DNA from: Sphingomonas sp.
GTDB taxonomy: Bacteria; Pseudomonadota; Alphaproteobacteria; Sphingomonadales; Sphingomonadaceae
Assembly (NCBI RefSeq): GCF_024508665.1
Contig: NZ_JANINP010000004.1
Coordinates: 186,001 to 250,000, forward strand
DNA: 64,000 nt
Direction of reading: 5' to 3'
How positions within the stretch are numbered: the first letter of the stretch is position 1; every line of letters begins with the position of its first letter. The notes under the pieces were generated by a model, which saw nothing but the letters and a program-made list of their open reading frames with translations, was not told the origin of the DNA and searched no databases. The position numbers were made by a program, and so were the translations under genes. Positions 37,434 to 46,466 of this stretch are shown in pieces.

Positions 37434-38189
37434 TCAGGCGCGCTCGCCGGCCTTTGCAGCCAGCCAAAGCGCTTCCTGCGCGTCAAGGCTGCGTTCGGAG
37501 AACTTGTCGTCCGCGGCTTCCATCGCTTTGAAGCGCCGCTCGAATTTCGCGTTAGCGCTGCGCAATGCCGCTTCCGGATCGACCCCGAGCTTGCGCGCCC
37601 AATTGACGACGGCGAAAAGTAGGTCGCCGACCTCTTCCTCACGCTCGGCGTCGCTGGCCGCGGTTTCGACCTCGGCCAGTTCCTCGTCGATCTTGGCACG
37701 TGGCCCGCTGGCATCGGGCCAGTCGAAGCCGGTGCGCGCGGCGCGCTTTTGCAGCTTCTCGGCCCGAAGCAGGGCGGGTAGACCAACGGCGACGCCGTCC
37801 AGCGCGCTCTGGTGCCCCTTGGCCCCCCGCTCCGCGGCCTTGATTTGTTCCCAGAGGTAATGGCCGCCTTCGGCCGCATCGCCAAAGATATGCGGGTGTC
37901 GGCGTTCCATCTTGTCGCAGATCGCCGTGACGACGTCGTTCAGCGCGAAATCGCCGGCTTCCTCGGCCATGCGCGCATGGAACACGACCTGGAGCAACAG
38001 ATCGCCGAGTTCGTCCTTGAGGTCGGCCATGTCGGCGCGCTCGATGGCGTCGGCGACTTCATAGGCTTCCTCGATCGTGTACGGCGCGATCGTCGCGAAG
38101 GTCTGGACGGTGTCCCATTCGCAGCCGCTCACCGGATCGCGCAGGCGGGCCATGATCGCCACCAGACGCTCGATATCGACGCTGCTCAT
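37434..38189 (-). CDS. mazG: Nucleoside triphosphate pyrophosphohydrolase MazG
   Basis: 251-residue all-alpha NTP pyrophosphohydrolase with two tandem MazG domains, which removes aberrant NTPs and lowers ppGpp in some bacteria. Domain 1 has the metal motif EEAYEVADAI ... DELGDLLLQVVFHA; domain 2 has KIDEELAEVE ... EEEVGDLLFAVVNWARKL. FDWPDASGP is the linker typical of the family. In alphaproteobacteria it normally follows hflX on the same strand; here it is convergent with hflX, with 48 bases between the stops. Confidence 0.94.
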   Translation of the reverse strand: MSSVDIERLVAIMARLRDPVSGCEWDTVQTFATIAPYTIEEAYEVADAIERADMADLKDELGDLLLQVVFHARMAEEAGDFALNDVVTAICDKMERRHPHIFGDAAEGGHYLWEQIKAAERGAKGHQSALDGVAVGLPALLRAEKLQKRAARTGFDWPDASGPRAKIDEELAEVETAASDAEREEEVGDLLFAVVNWARKLGVDPEAALRSANAKFERRFKAMEAADDKFSERSLDAQEALWLAAKAGERA

Positions 38190-38227
38190 GCGAGAGGAGA
38201 GCCCCCCGCTCGGTCATCTTCGAGATT

Positions 38228-38245
38228 GATAATATACATTATGTA
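38228..38245 (-). promoter_or_regulatory. AT-rich palindrome upstream of mazG
   Basis: TAAT-ATAC-ATTA sits in an AT-rich patch that stands out in this GC-rich sequence, about 40 bases before mazG. Read leftward it contains TATATT/TATTAT, which may be a -10 element. No clear -35 is seen. Confidence 0.3.
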
Positions 38246-38249
38246 AAAC

Positions 38250-38852
38250 TCACTTGGGATTGGGGGAGAGGATCAGGGTCTTCCCCTCGACCCGCCAGGA
38301 TTTGAGCCGTGACAGGAAATTCATCCCCAACACGTCCTGATCGCCGAATTCGGGCGCGACGATCGTCGGCAAATCGGTTGCGGTGATTCCGCCGACCTTG
38401 AGCGTTCCGATGGTCGCCGACTTGCCGGTGACTGTTCCATTGGCGGTCGACACGACCGCCGGCGGCGCCATGCCGTCGAGATCGATCTTGGCGCTCGCCG
38501 CGGTCGCCGTAGACAATGCGGTCACGGTCGCGCCGCTGTCGACCAGCATAGTGCGTTCGACACCGTTGATTGTCGCCCGCGCCCAGAAATGGCCGTCATC
38601 GGCCATCGGGATGCGAACCTCGCTGCCGACCACCGACTGGTCGGGCCCATAGAACAAGGCGCGCGTGCCGGAGACCAGCCATTGGTTCTGGTTGACGATT
38701 CCGACCACGAGCAGACCGGTGGCGAAGATGCCGATCCAGGCCAGCGCCATGACGGCAGCGCGGCCCAGCGGCAGCCGGCGCGCGAACAGCGCCGACAGCG
38801 GCAGCACGAGCAGCAACACGTAGAAAATCACGTTTCCGGTCGTATTGCTCAT
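38250..38852 (-). CDS. Membrane-anchored retropepsin-like aspartic peptidase
   Basis: 200-residue protein with two N-terminal hydrophobic segments (about 8-25 and 32-52) and a clan AA aspartic-peptidase domain. The active-site motif is MLVDSGATVTALS; LGMNFLSRLKSWRVEGKTL is the C-terminal flap region found in TIGR02281-type proteins. As in retropepsins a dimer would supply two Asp residues. The substrate is unknown. Its start overlaps the MBL hydrolase stop (ATGA), so it belongs to the metG-tatD-MBL operon. Confidence 0.88.
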   Translation of the reverse strand: MSNTTGNVIFYVLLLVLPLSALFARRLPLGRAAVMALAWIGIFATGLLVVGIVNQNQWLVSGTRALFYGPDQSVVGSEVRIPMADDGHFWARATINGVERTMLVDSGATVTALSTATAASAKIDLDGMAPPAVVSTANGTVTGKSATIGTLKVGGITATDLPTIVAPEFGDQDVLGMNFLSRLKSWRVEGKTLILSPNPK

Positions 38853-39619
38853 CGCGTCACCTCGAATTCGAACCCGTCATAGGCCGGTTCGACTCTTTTC
38901 GGGAGTTCGGCAAGCAAGGTGGCATAATCCATCGACTGGTCGAGATGCGTCAGCGCGCTGCGTCGCGGGCGAAGCTCATCGATCCAGGCCAGCGCCTCGT
39001 CGAGATGCGGATGGCTGGGGTGCGGATTGCGCCGCAGGACGTCCACGATCCACAGGTCCAGGCCTTGATACTGGCTCCGCATATCATCGGTCATGATATT
39101 GAAATCTGTTGCATATCCGATCGCACCGCCATCAGCCTCGAAGCGCATCCCGGCCGAATGGATCGTGCCATGCGGTTGATCGGTGACGGTGATCGCAATA
39201 TCGCCGATCATCAGCTGATCGGGCAATGGCTCGAGCGATACGGTTGACGGATAGCCATCACGCCCAGCGAAGACATAGCCGAAACGCTCGATCAGCACCG
39301 CCCCCGTCGATGGCCGCGCGAGACCTCGTACCGGCCGCCCGGCAGCATGGAACAACTGACGCAGATCGTCGATGCCATGCGTGTGGTCGGCATGATCGTG
39401 AGTCCAGATGACCGCATCCACACGATCGACGTCCGCCGAGAGCAATTGCTCGCGCAGATCAGGCCCGGTATCGACCAGGATGCGCGTGGTCGCGGTTTCC
39501 ACCAGAATCGACACGCGACGGCGGCGGTTTTTGGGCTCCGTGGGATCGCAGGCGCCCCAGTCATTGCCGATCCGCGGCACCCCCGACGACGTTCCCGAGC
39601 CGAGGATGCGGACTTTCAT
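38849..39619 (-). CDS. MBL-fold metallohydrolase (PhnP-like)
   Basis: 256-residue metallo-beta-lactamase-fold hydrolase. Zinc ligands lie in WTHDHADHTHGIDDL; further ligand residues are in DQPHGTIHSAG and IGYATDFN, and LTHLDQSMDY near the end. MKVRILGSGTSSGVPRIGNDWGACDP matches the PhnP/RNase Z-like group, which may hydrolyse cyclic phosphodiesters. There is no phn operon nearby, so the PhnP role itself is not indicated. Starts overlap on both sides: tatD before it and the retropepsin gene after it. Confidence 0.88.
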   Translation of the reverse strand: MKVRILGSGTSSGVPRIGNDWGACDPTEPKNRRRRVSILVETATTRILVDTGPDLREQLLSADVDRVDAVIWTHDHADHTHGIDDLRQLFHAAGRPVRGLARPSTGAVLIERFGYVFAGRDGYPSTVSLEPLPDQLMIGDIAITVTDQPHGTIHSAGMRFEADGGAIGYATDFNIMTDDMRSQYQGLDLWIVDVLRRNPHPSHPHLDEALAWIDELRPRRSALTHLDQSMDYATLLAELPKRVEPAYDGFEFEVTR

Positions 39620-40395
39620 GCCTTAGTCTTGGCGAACAAACGGTGGAAATTGGCGCGCGTTGCCTCGGCCAGCTCGTCGGCGTCCTCGCCGCGCAATTGT
39701 GCCAGGAACCGGCAAGTATCGGCGACGAAAGCGGGCTCGCCGGTCTTGCCGCGATGCGGGACAGGAGCAAGGAACGGCGCGTCGGTTTCGATCAGCAAGC
39801 GCTCGCGCGGCAGGCGCGCCGCGGTTTCCTGCAGATCCTTGGCGTTCTTGAACGTCACGATCCCCGAAATGGAGATATAAAAGCCGAGTTCCAAGGCCTT
39901 GTCGGCAAAATCGCCACTCGCCGTAAAGCAATGGATGACACCGGGATAGGCCCCCTGCTCCATTTCCTCGCGCAGGATCAGGGCGGTATCCTCCTCCGCG
40001 TCACGAGTGTGGACGACCAGCGGCAATTGCGTTTCGCGGCACGCGGCGATGTGCGAGCGAAAGCTGGCGCGCTGCCGCTCGCGATCCGAATGGTCGTAAT
40101 AATAATCGAGCCCGCTTTCGCCGATCCCGACCACGCGCGGATGCGCGGCGCGTTCGATCAGCTTGGCGGTATCGACGTCGGGATGCTGGTCGGCCTCGTG
40201 CGGATGGACGCCGATCGTCGCCCAGACGTCCGGTTCGCGTTCGGCGACGGCGATGACGTCATCCCATTCGCGCTCGCGGGTCGAGATGTTGAGCATGGCG
40301 ACGACGCCACTGTCGCGTGCGCGCTGCAGGACGTCGGCCTGGTGTTCGGCCAGGCCTTTATAGTTCAAATGGCAATGGCTGTCGGCAAGCTTCAT
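39616..40395 (-). CDS. tatD: TatD family deoxyribonuclease
   Basis: 259-residue metal-dependent 3'-5' DNase with a TIM barrel. Metal ligands are in DSHCHLNYKG, IGESGLDYYYDHSD (Glu), LPLVVHTRDAEED, VIHCFTAS and IETDAPFLAP (Asp). TatD proteins act in DNA repair or nucleic-acid turnover. The start overlaps the metG stop, and the stop overlaps the MBL gene start. The metG-tatD pairing is very common in bacteria. Confidence 0.94.
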   Translation of the reverse strand: MKLADSHCHLNYKGLAEHQADVLQRARDSGVVAMLNISTREREWDDVIAVAEREPDVWATIGVHPHEADQHPDVDTAKLIERAAHPRVVGIGESGLDYYYDHSDRERQRASFRSHIAACRETQLPLVVHTRDAEEDTALILREEMEQGAYPGVIHCFTASGDFADKALELGFYISISGIVTFKNAKDLQETAARLPRERLLIETDAPFLAPVPHRGKTGEPAFVADTCRFLAQLRGEDADELAEATRANFHRLFAKTKA

Positions 40396-41930
40396 GTCGC
40401 GTCGGCCGCCATTTCGAGCCGCGGGAACACGCCGCTCGGCGCCGGCAGGGCGGTGCCCGCCTCGATCGGCCGATTGAGCGCGTCGAAATTGCGCACATCC
40501 GCCCCCTGCCCAAGCAGATCGAGCAATTTGTCGGCGCTTTCCGGGATTGCCCAGCGCGCCATGATCGCGATCCGGCGCACAGCCTCGGCGGCGTAATAGA
40601 GGATCGTGTCGGCGCGCGCGGGATCGGTCTTGCGCACGCTCCACGGCGCCTGGTCGGCGAAATATTGGTTGGCGTCACGCGCGGCCGCCCAGATCGCCTC
40701 GAGCGCGGTATGGATCGCCAATTCGCTCATTGCGGCGTGCATACCGGCCTCGGCCGTTTTCACGCTCTCGACCAGCGCTTCCTCGGCCGCGGTCGCCGTT
40801 CCGGCCTCGGGCACGCGTCCGGCGCAATTCTTGGCGATGATCGATAGGCAGCGCTGGGCGAGATTACCGAGATTGTTGGCGAGGTCGGCATTGCAGCGCG
40901 TGACGATCGCCTCTTCCGAATAGCTGCCATCCTGCCCGAAACTCACTTCGCGCAGCAGGAAGTAGCGCAGCGGATCGACGCCGAAGCGATCGGCCAGTTC
41001 CATCGGATCGGTGACGTTGCCCAGGCTCTTCGACATCTTCTCCCCGCGGTTAAGGAGGAAACCGTGGCCGAATACCTGTTTCGGCAGCGCGATGTTCGCG
41101 CTCATCAGAAAGGCCGGCCAGTAAACCGTATGAAAACGAACGATATCCTTGCCTATGAGGTGAAGGTCGACGGGCCAGTATTTGCCCAGCGGATTATCGA
41201 GGTCCGGATAACCGATTCCGGTCAGGTAATTGGTCAGCGCGTCGACCCAGACGTACATGACATGCCCGTCGCTGCCCGGCACCTTGACACCCCAATCGAA
41301 GCTGGTGCGCGAGACCGACAGGTCGCTGAGGCCACCCTCGACGAAGCGCAAGATCTCGTTGCGCCGCGCCTCGGGCCGGATGAAGTCCGGATTGGCCGCG
41401 TAGAAGTCGAGCAACGGCTGCTGGTATTTACTCAGCCGGAAGAACCAGGTCTCTTCCGCGGTCCATTCTACCGGGGTACCTTGGGGCGAGAGCTTGCCCC
41501 CTTCCCCATCGACCAGCTCCTTCTCGTCGTAGAACGCTTCGTCGCGGACTGAATACCAGCCTTCATAGCGATCGAGATACAGGTCGCCAGCTGCCGCCAT
41601 GGCTTCCCAGATCGCCCGGCTGGCGGCGTGGTGGTCGGCTTCGACGGTGCGGATGAAGCGATCATAGGAGACATTAAGACGGTCATCCATCGCCTTGAAA
41701 TATCCGGACATCTCATCGGCTAGAACGCGCGTCTCGACGCCACGGTCGCGCGCGGTCTGGACCATCTTGAGCCCGTGTTCGTCCGTGCCGGTCTGGAAAC
41801 GGACGTCGCGCCCGGCCTGACGATGATAGCGCGCGATCGCATCGGCGGCGATCGCCTCATAGGCATGTCCGATGTGCGGACGGCCATTGGGATAGCTGAT
41901 TGCGGTCGTGATATAATAGGGTTCGGCCAT
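40392..41930 (-). CDS. metG: Methionyl-tRNA synthetase
   Basis: 512-residue class I synthetase charging tRNA-Met. The HIGH motif is PHIGHAYEA and KMSKS is in GEKMSKSLGN. VWVDALTNYL and the anticodon-binding helices (about 380-510) are present. The four-Cys zinc knuckle of the E. coli type is missing, and the C-terminal dimerisation domain is also absent, so this is the compact MetG2 type. The ATG at 41930 is chosen; upstream sequence belongs to the gap before the divergent gene at 42015. Confidence 0.96.
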   Translation of the reverse strand: MAEPYYITTAISYPNGRPHIGHAYEAIAADAIARYHRQAGRDVRFQTGTDEHGLKMVQTARDRGVETRVLADEMSGYFKAMDDRLNVSYDRFIRTVEADHHAASRAIWEAMAAAGDLYLDRYEGWYSVRDEAFYDEKELVDGEGGKLSPQGTPVEWTAEETWFFRLSKYQQPLLDFYAANPDFIRPEARRNEILRFVEGGLSDLSVSRTSFDWGVKVPGSDGHVMYVWVDALTNYLTGIGYPDLDNPLGKYWPVDLHLIGKDIVRFHTVYWPAFLMSANIALPKQVFGHGFLLNRGEKMSKSLGNVTDPMELADRFGVDPLRYFLLREVSFGQDGSYSEEAIVTRCNADLANNLGNLAQRCLSIIAKNCAGRVPEAGTATAAEEALVESVKTAEAGMHAAMSELAIHTALEAIWAAARDANQYFADQAPWSVRKTDPARADTILYYAAEAVRRIAIMARWAIPESADKLLDLLGQGADVRNFDALNRPIEAGTALPAPSGVFPRLEMAADAT

Positions 41931-42014
41931 GTCCTGCCCTCTAGTGCAGGTGCCGCGCCGATGGAACCTCCCGCGGAGCCGTGATACCGTGGGCGAAACG
42001 ATCGGAGGTTCGCC

Positions 42015-42668
42015 ATGACCATGCGTGTCGCAGCCCTGGCCTTGTTGATGACCGCCGCGCCGGTCAGCGCCCAGCATGTTCCCGTCGCGAGCCCCGCCGA
42101 ACTTCAGAACGCGATTGCCCAGGATGCTACGGTCGAAGTGCGCGTCGATGGCGATCTCAATGGGGATGGCGAAGCCGACACGGCGTTCATCGAGAATGGC
42201 AATGACAGCCGTCGGCTTCACGTCCTGCTCGCTTATCGTACCGAAACTGACCTGGGCCACGATCCCGCGGGCATTCACGACCTCGAATCCTCCGCGCTCG
42301 GCCCGGCGCAATTATCGGTCGTCAGGGGCGTGTTGGTGGTGAAGGACCTGACTGGCGGGACAAGCGCGATCGAGGCGACCTATCGCTATCGCTGGGACGC
42401 CGCAGCGAAGAAGATGCGGCTGATCGGGCTCGACGCTTCATCCTATAGCCGGACCTTCCAGCATGATACGCACGAGATCAGCTGGAATTTGCTCACCGGA
42501 GATTTCGTCACGCGCTACGCGAAGTTGAAGCCAAAAAGTGCGAAAGGCGATGAAGCCTATCTCGATCCGGTCGAGAAGAAACGCAAACGGCCGTCGCGAC
42601 CGCTCTATCTCGACACGACGCCCGACCCGGATGCGCTGATCAGCGCTGAGACCTGGCCCGCGGGCTGA
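42015..42668 (+). CDS. Hypothetical secreted protein with a calcium-loop-like motif
   Basis: 217-residue protein with a signal peptide ending APVSAQ (residue 20). Residues 45-55 read DGDLNGDGEAD, which matches the DxDxNxDG...D loop of dockerin, EF-hand or FG-GAP proteins; a beta-rich region follows (LHVLLAYRTETDLG). The C-terminal third is Lys/Arg-rich. I do not recognise a named family. It is the only rightward gene between metG and holB, and its 3' end overlaps holB by 29 bases on the opposite strand. Confidence 0.72.
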   Translation: MTMRVAALALLMTAAPVSAQHVPVASPAELQNAIAQDATVEVRVDGDLNGDGEADTAFIENGNDSRRLHVLLAYRTETDLGHDPAGIHDLESSALGPAQLSVVRGVLVVKDLTGGTSAIEATYRYRWDAAAKKMRLIGLDASSYSRTFQHDTHEISWNLLTGDFVTRYAKLKPKSAKGDEAYLDPVEKKRKRPSRPLYLDTTPDPDALISAETWPAG

Positions 42669-43626
42669 CCGGCGCCAGCCTCGCCACGATACCAGCCATT
42701 TCGAACACTGTCCCCTGCGCATCCAACGACAGCCCCAATGCGCCGGCGGCAAGGTTGCGCGCCGCGTCATGCGCATCGAGTGCGATCCGCAACGCCTCGC
42801 CGGAACGAGTCCGGGCGGCCGTCGCAATGAAGCTCGGCGCACGCTCGAGAAAGGCCTCGTAACGCTGCTGCGCCGCCTTCAACGACAAGGATCGGGCGAG
42901 TTCCGCGCGCACTGCGTTGCTCGAATCGCCCTGCGCCAATTCAGCCAGAGCCTTGTCCAGGCCAGCGATGTCGAGCCCCGCCATTGCCAATGCGCGGGCT
43001 GGCGACCCCTCCCCCACCCGAACCAGTTCGTCGAGTTCGCCAGCAGCCACGCCCGAGTCGATCAGGGCTGCGCGCATTTCCGTGTCATTGAGCGGCTCGA
43101 ACCGTAGCATCCGGCAGCGCGAACGGATCGTCGGGAGCAAGCGGCCGGGCGCGTGGCTGACCAGCAGAAACACCGTGCCCGCCGGCGGTTCCTCGAGATT
43201 CTTGAGCAGCGCGTTCGACGCGCCGGGGCGTTCGAGATCGTCGGCGGTGTCGATCACCACCACGCGGCGATCCGAATAGGTCGCCTTGACGCCAAGGAAA
43301 TGGTCGAGCTCCCGGACTTGGTCGACGCGAATGGACCGTGCCAGGCCCTGTTCCGGCTTCTTCTCGTCGCGCGGCAGGCGTTGCAGCACCTTAAGATCGG
43401 GATGCGATCCCGCCTCAATCAATTGCTGCGTACGATCGCCTGGCGGGATCGCGAAATCTTCGGGCTGCCCCGGCCCGGCCAGCAGGCGCCGCGCCGCGAG
43501 CATGGCAAATTGCGCCTTGCCCACTCCTTCGGGGCCGGCGAAAATCCAGGCATGATGGAGCGATCCGCTATCGATCGCGGCGGAAAAAGCCTGCCGCGCC
43601 ACAAGGTTACCGTAGAGTGACGTCAT
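42640..43626 (-). CDS. holB: DNA polymerase III subunit delta'
   Basis: 328-residue clamp-loader subunit. HHAWIFAGPEGVGKAQFAML is the modified Walker A, IDTADDLERPGASNALLKNLEEPP is the hallmark segment, and the sensor SRC motif is in TIRSRCRMLRF. It works with DnaX and HolA in loading the beta clamp. Its start overlaps the tmk stop (ATGA), the common tmk-holB arrangement. Confidence 0.93.
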   Translation of the reverse strand: MTSLYGNLVARQAFSAAIDSGSLHHAWIFAGPEGVGKAQFAMLAARRLLAGPGQPEDFAIPPGDRTQQLIEAGSHPDLKVLQRLPRDEKKPEQGLARSIRVDQVRELDHFLGVKATYSDRRVVVIDTADDLERPGASNALLKNLEEPPAGTVFLLVSHAPGRLLPTIRSRCRMLRFEPLNDTEMRAALIDSGVAAGELDELVRVGEGSPARALAMAGLDIAGLDKALAELAQGDSSNAVRAELARSLSLKAAQQRYEAFLERAPSFIATAARTRSGEALRIALDAHDAARNLAAGALGLSLDAQGTVFEMAGIVARLAPVSPRARSQR

Positions 43627-44252
43627 GGCAGCAGGTCGGCGACCGCCTCGATCATGCCTGCAGCCACCGTTTCGACGTCGCCCGCGGCATCGATCAAGCG
43701 AACGCGGTCGGGTTCGGCCGCCGCGAATCGACGGAACGCCGCGACTACGTCATCGTGGAAAGCCCGCTCGCGCGCGGCGAAGCGATCCGCCGCCGCGCCG
43801 TCGCGCGCAGCGGCGCGTTCAGCGCCGATCTCCGGTGGAACCTCCAGCACCAAGGTGCGATCGGGCAATAATCCGCGCGACCCAAAGGCATGGAGCGCAA
43901 GCACCGCCGCATCGTCGATGCCGCCCGCCACGCCCTGGTAGGCGCGCGACGAATCGATGAAGCGGTCGCTGATCACCCAGGTGCCGATGCCGAGCGCGGG
44001 CTGGATAACTTTTTCGACATGGTCGGCGCGTGCGGCGGCAAACAGCAATGCCTCGGTATGCGAGCTCCAGCGCTTGACGTCGCCCTGCATCAACAGGTTG
44101 CGGATCGCCTCCCCGCCTTCGCTGCCGCCGGGCTCGCGCGTGACGATGACGTCCAGGCCGCGCGCGCGCAGTTCGTCGGCGAGACGGCGGACCTGGGTCG
44201 ACTTGCCCGCGCCCTCGCCGCCCTCGATCGAGAGGAACTTGCCGCGCGCCAC
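43623..44252 (-). CDS. tmk: Thymidylate kinase
   Basis: 209-residue dTMP kinase supplying dTTP precursors. The P-loop is IEGGEGAGKSTQ, the DR(Y/F/H) motif is DRFIDSSRAYQG, and TREPGGSEGGEAIRNLL binds the substrate. The lid region is near RDGAAADRFAARE. It is translated just before holB with a 4-base overlap and lies 6 bases after dacC. Confidence 0.96.
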   Translation of the reverse strand: MARGKFLSIEGGEGAGKSTQVRRLADELRARGLDVIVTREPGGSEGGEAIRNLLMQGDVKRWSSHTEALLFAAARADHVEKVIQPALGIGTWVISDRFIDSSRAYQGVAGGIDDAAVLALHAFGSRGLLPDRTLVLEVPPEIGAERAAARDGAAADRFAARERAFHDDVVAAFRRFAAAEPDRVRLIDAAGDVETVAAGMIEAVADLLP

Positions 44253-44258
44253 CTGTCG

Positions 44259-45434
44259 TCAGCCGCCGAACAATTGCATCAGCCCGGTCCAGGCGCGACC
44301 GAAGAACCCTGCCTGGCCGACGTCCTTGTCGGCGACCAGCGGGAAGCGCTGGTCGGGCATGCCGGGTGATGTCACGATCAGATCGGCGACATGGTCGCCC
44401 GCCTTGATCGGCGCCTTGAGCGGACCGTCATAGACGACCTTGGCGTTGGTGTTGGGCGTGGTCCCCGACGGCACGGTCATCGCCAGATTGTCCGCTGCGA
44501 CCAGCCCCACGCTGCTCGACGATCCCAGCTGGACCTCGGCGGTGGCGACCTGCTTACCCTTGGCGACGATCGGATGCGTCTGCCAGGCGCGGAAGCCCCA
44601 GTTCATGAACTTGATCGATTCGTCCTTGCGTTGGTTGTAGCTGGTGAACCCCGCCACCACCATCACCAGCCGCCGGCCGTTCTGGATCGCCGAGCCGACG
44701 AAGCTGTAGCCTGCCTCTTCGGTATGGCCCGTCTTGAGGCCGTCCGCGCCGGCAACGACACCGAGCAGAGGATCGCGATTGGCCTGGTCGATCGCGCTAC
44801 CGTTCATCTGGGTACCCCAGGTGAAATTGGGCAACGAATAATAGCGTTTGTAGAGATCCGGGAAGTCACGGATCGTCGCCTCTGCCAGCTTGGCGAGGTC
44901 GCGCGCGGTGACATAGGTCACGCCGTTATCGGGCCAGCCATTCGACGTGCCGAAATGGCTGTTGGTCAGGCCCAGTTTCTTGGCCGCTTCGTTCATCCGG
45001 TCGGTGAACGCCTGCTCGGTGCCCGAAATGCCTTCCGCCAGCACGACGCAGGCGTCGTTGCCCGACAGGGTGACAATACCCTTGAGCAAATTGTCGACGC
45101 TGACGCTTTCGTTGGCCTTGAGGAACATGGTCGACCCCTGGCTGTGCCATTTGCGCCAGGTTTCGGGGCTCATCGTGAATTGCTGGTCGGGCTTGAGCTG
45201 GCCCTTCTTGATCATATCGAACACGACATAGACCGTCATCATCTTCGCCGTGGAGGCCGGCGGCATGCGATGATCCGGGTCCTTCGAATAGAGGACCGCG
45301 TTCGACGACATGTCGACCATATAGGCGACCGGCGCCGGCGTATCGAAGGTCGGCGCGGCGGCAGTGGCCGGCATGGCGGCCAGGACCAGAGCGGACGCCG
45401 CGCTCAGGTGGATCATCTTGGGCATATAGTTCAT
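44259..45434 (-). CDS. dacC: D-alanyl-D-alanine carboxypeptidase (PBP5/6 type)
   Basis: 391-residue low-mass penicillin-binding protein that trims the terminal D-Ala of peptidoglycan stem peptides. A signal peptide precedes about residue 27. The active site is Ser61-TA-Lys64; the second motif is SGN in TLSGNDACVVL, and the third is KTG in GLKTGHTEEAGYSF. A PBP5 C-terminal domain follows, with a probable amphipathic anchor at the end (FFGRAWTGLMQLF). It is next to rlpA and mltB, so three peptidoglycan genes lie in a row. Confidence 0.95.
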   Translation of the reverse strand: MNYMPKMIHLSAASALVLAAMPATAAAPTFDTPAPVAYMVDMSSNAVLYSKDPDHRMPPASTAKMMTVYVVFDMIKKGQLKPDQQFTMSPETWRKWHSQGSTMFLKANESVSVDNLLKGIVTLSGNDACVVLAEGISGTEQAFTDRMNEAAKKLGLTNSHFGTSNGWPDNGVTYVTARDLAKLAEATIRDFPDLYKRYYSLPNFTWGTQMNGSAIDQANRDPLLGVVAGADGLKTGHTEEAGYSFVGSAIQNGRRLVMVVAGFTSYNQRKDESIKFMNWGFRAWQTHPIVAKGKQVATAEVQLGSSSSVGLVAADNLAMTVPSGTTPNTNAKVVYDGPLKAPIKAGDHVADLIVTSPGMPDQRFPLVADKDVGQAGFFGRAWTGLMQLFGG

Positions 45435-45467
45435 GGTGACAACAGTCCGTACGCTAAGGCGGGTGGA

Positions 45468-46466
45468 TCAGTCCTCGCGGACCACACGAGCATCGCCATA
45501 GCCGCGTGCCGCTGCCGCGTCACGTGCCTGGCTGGCTTGATTTTTCGTCGAATAGGGGCCCATCCGCACACGCCATACCGAGCCTGCCGGCACGGTATGG
45601 CCGCCCAGACTCCTGGAGAGGGCTGTGGCCCGCGCTTGGCTCGAAAATGCGGCGACCTGGACGTAGAAACCTCCCGTCCCTGGCGCACCGGACAGTGTTG
45701 GCTTTTTCCCGGGCATTTTGGCGGTCTGCGGCTCGGGCGGAATGCGGACGAGTGGCGGGCGCAATTGCGTCCTCGGCGGTTCTTCGCCCCAGGCGCGCCC
45801 GACAGTCAACCGCTGGCGAAGGCCGGCGAGTAAGGATGGCGGCGTGTCCAGCCGCGGCACACCGGGCTGGCCGGCGCGCAGTGCCGCAAGATCGGACGGG
45901 CTGGCAGTGACCGCGCGGATGCGAACGGCCTCGCGTCCGGCTATACCAAGCGTCCGCGCCGCACCCTGCGAGAGGTCGATCAGCAGATTGCTCTGGTGCG
46001 GCCCGCGGTCGTTGATCTGGACCAGGATCGTACGTCCGGTGTCGAGCGCGGTCACTTCGGCATAGGAGCCGAGCGGGAGCGTGCGATGGGCCGCGGTGAA
46101 GCCCTTGGGGTCGAACGGAACGCCCGATGCCGTCCGCGCGCCCGCCAGCTCATCGCCATACCAACTGGCAAAGCCGACCTCATCGTAGCGCGACTCCCCG
46201 CGCCCCGACGTGGCGCTCGGGCCATCCGATGACGGCGGTCCGGCATCCGCTTCATCGGCGGAGAGCGGCGCTGGCCGGCCCTTGGGTTGCGGCGCGTCTT
46301 GTGGAACAATTCGTGGATAGGTCTGTGGATAACCGCCTTGCAGCGCGCCTCCAGCGACCAGCGAGGGCGAACGCGGCCCACCGTCTGATTCCCAGCTTCC
46401 AGCGCACCCCAACAGGACCATGCACGGTCCCAGCGCGAATGCGAGTCCCCCCTTATTCCACCGCAT
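45468..46466 (-). CDS. rlpA: RlpA-type septal lytic transglycosylase with SPOR domain
   Basis: 332-residue lipoprotein with lipobox LLGC (Cys21). A Pro/Ser-rich linker leads to the double-psi beta-barrel: GFASWYGDELAGARTASG, FTAAHRTLPLGS and INDRGPH (catalytic Glu/Asp region). A SPOR domain (GGFYVQVAAFSSQARATAL) binds denuded septal glycan strands. It cleaves glycan strands during cell separation. Its start overlaps the mltB end by 14 bases. Confidence 0.94.
   Translation of the reverse strand: MRWNKGGLAFALGPCMVLLGCAGSWESDGGPRSPSLVAGGALQGGYPQTYPRIVPQDAPQPKGRPAPLSADEADAGPPSSDGPSATSGRGESRYDEVGFASWYGDELAGARTASGVPFDPKGFTAAHRTLPLGSYAEVTALDTGRTILVQINDRGPHQSNLLIDLSQGAARTLGIAGREAVRIRAVTASPSDLAALRAGQPGVPRLDTPPSLLAGLRQRLTVGRAWGEEPPRTQLRPPLVRIPPEPQTAKMPGKKPTLSGAPGTGGFYVQVAAFSSQARATALSRSLGGHTVPAGSVWRVRMGPYSTKNQASQARDAAAARGYGDARVVRED

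Noticed and set aside
38849-39619. PhnP of phosphonate use
   Set aside because: No other phn gene is nearby, and the gene sits in a metG-tatD housekeeping series, so only the fold is called.
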